64,000 nucleotides of DNA from Agapetus fuscipes (taxonomy: Eukaryota > Arthropoda > Insecta > Trichoptera > Glossosomatidae). Position numbers and translations under genes: made by a program. Of the stretch, positions 63,738 to 64,000 are shown piece by piece; positions within the stretch are counted from its first letter, which is position 1; every line of letters begins with the position of its first letter. The stretch covers positions 13,452,347-13,516,346 of the forward strand of contig OX637337.1 in assembly GCA_951799405.1 (NCBI GenBank), given 5' to 3'. Below the pieces are notes generated by a model. That model ran no database searches, had not been told where the DNA came from, and worked only from the letters and a program-made list of their open reading frames with translations.

Positions 63738-64000
63738 TTTATATATTATATATATTATACTTGGTCTTAGCTAAATAGTTACAGTAATGAAAAAAATCAA
63801 GCATCTTAATTATAAAGCTTGAACAAAATATATAACTGAAGAATTGCCATCACAAAAAAATATTTTAAAAAACTCGTTTTTTTTACATTTTTGGCTTTTT
63901 TCGTGTGTGCTGTATTTTGGAATTTTGTTTTTGCTTTTAATTACAGAACTATACATTGTTTAGGTTCCGTACTTAACATTTTTTTTATAATGTCAATAGT
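63738..64000. other. AT-rich end of window
   Basis: 'tatacttggtcttagctaa' resembles sequence just left of the TIR element ('tatacttagtctta'). No gene. Confidence 0.3.

Overview
The window is animal, almost certainly arthropod (insect-like), genomic DNA. It is AT-rich, with a few GC-richer coding exons separated by long introns packed with transposable elements. The main evidence is a run of seven spliced exons of the co-repressor Groucho/TLE, whose WD40 part reads like insect Groucho. BEL/Pao, DIRS, mariner and hAT elements and tRNA-derived SINEs fit an arthropod. I cannot fix the order; Lepidoptera is plausible.

Layout. 1-11.7 kb holds no gene that I can support: many copies of a ~250 bp dispersed repeat (family A), SINE fragments, decayed non-LTR retrotransposon tails, GC-rich blocks and a degenerate minisatellite. 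11.9-19.3 kb is a complete, apparently young BEL/Pao LTR retrotransposon on the minus strand: identical-length 359 bp LTRs, 5 bp target duplication, one 1667-codon gag-pol ORF and a leader with ~149 bp tandem repeats. It sits in the loop of an older fold-back element, itself inside a MITE. 26.2-44.6 kb carries groucho exons (plus strand) for the CcN, SP and first WD40 regions. Their introns hold a 1.1 kb hAT with a spliced transposase end, a 1.9 kb hAT-like element, a mariner split by a 2.9 kb hAT-like insertion, fold-back MITEs and a decayed copy of a groucho exon. The remaining WD40 exons were not found before 64,000, so either the next intron exceeds 19 kb or something is missing. 45.2-52.8 kb is a DIRS-type tyrosine-recombinase retrotransposon with inverted termini and an internal complementary region. 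Three separate parts of its RT region are tandemly amplified, and a 2.4 kb Chapaev-like element is nested in it. At 58.7-59.6 kb is an intact intronless gene for a secreted protein related to thiamin pyrophosphokinase (TPK) but lacking key catalytic residues. The last kilobases are repeats, a GC-rich fold-back and a small TIR element.

The two host genes are groucho (nuclear transcriptional co-repression) and the TPK-like gene, which has its own TATA promoter and may lie within a groucho intron. Nearly everything else is mobile DNA, and the repeated nesting gives a readable order of insertions.
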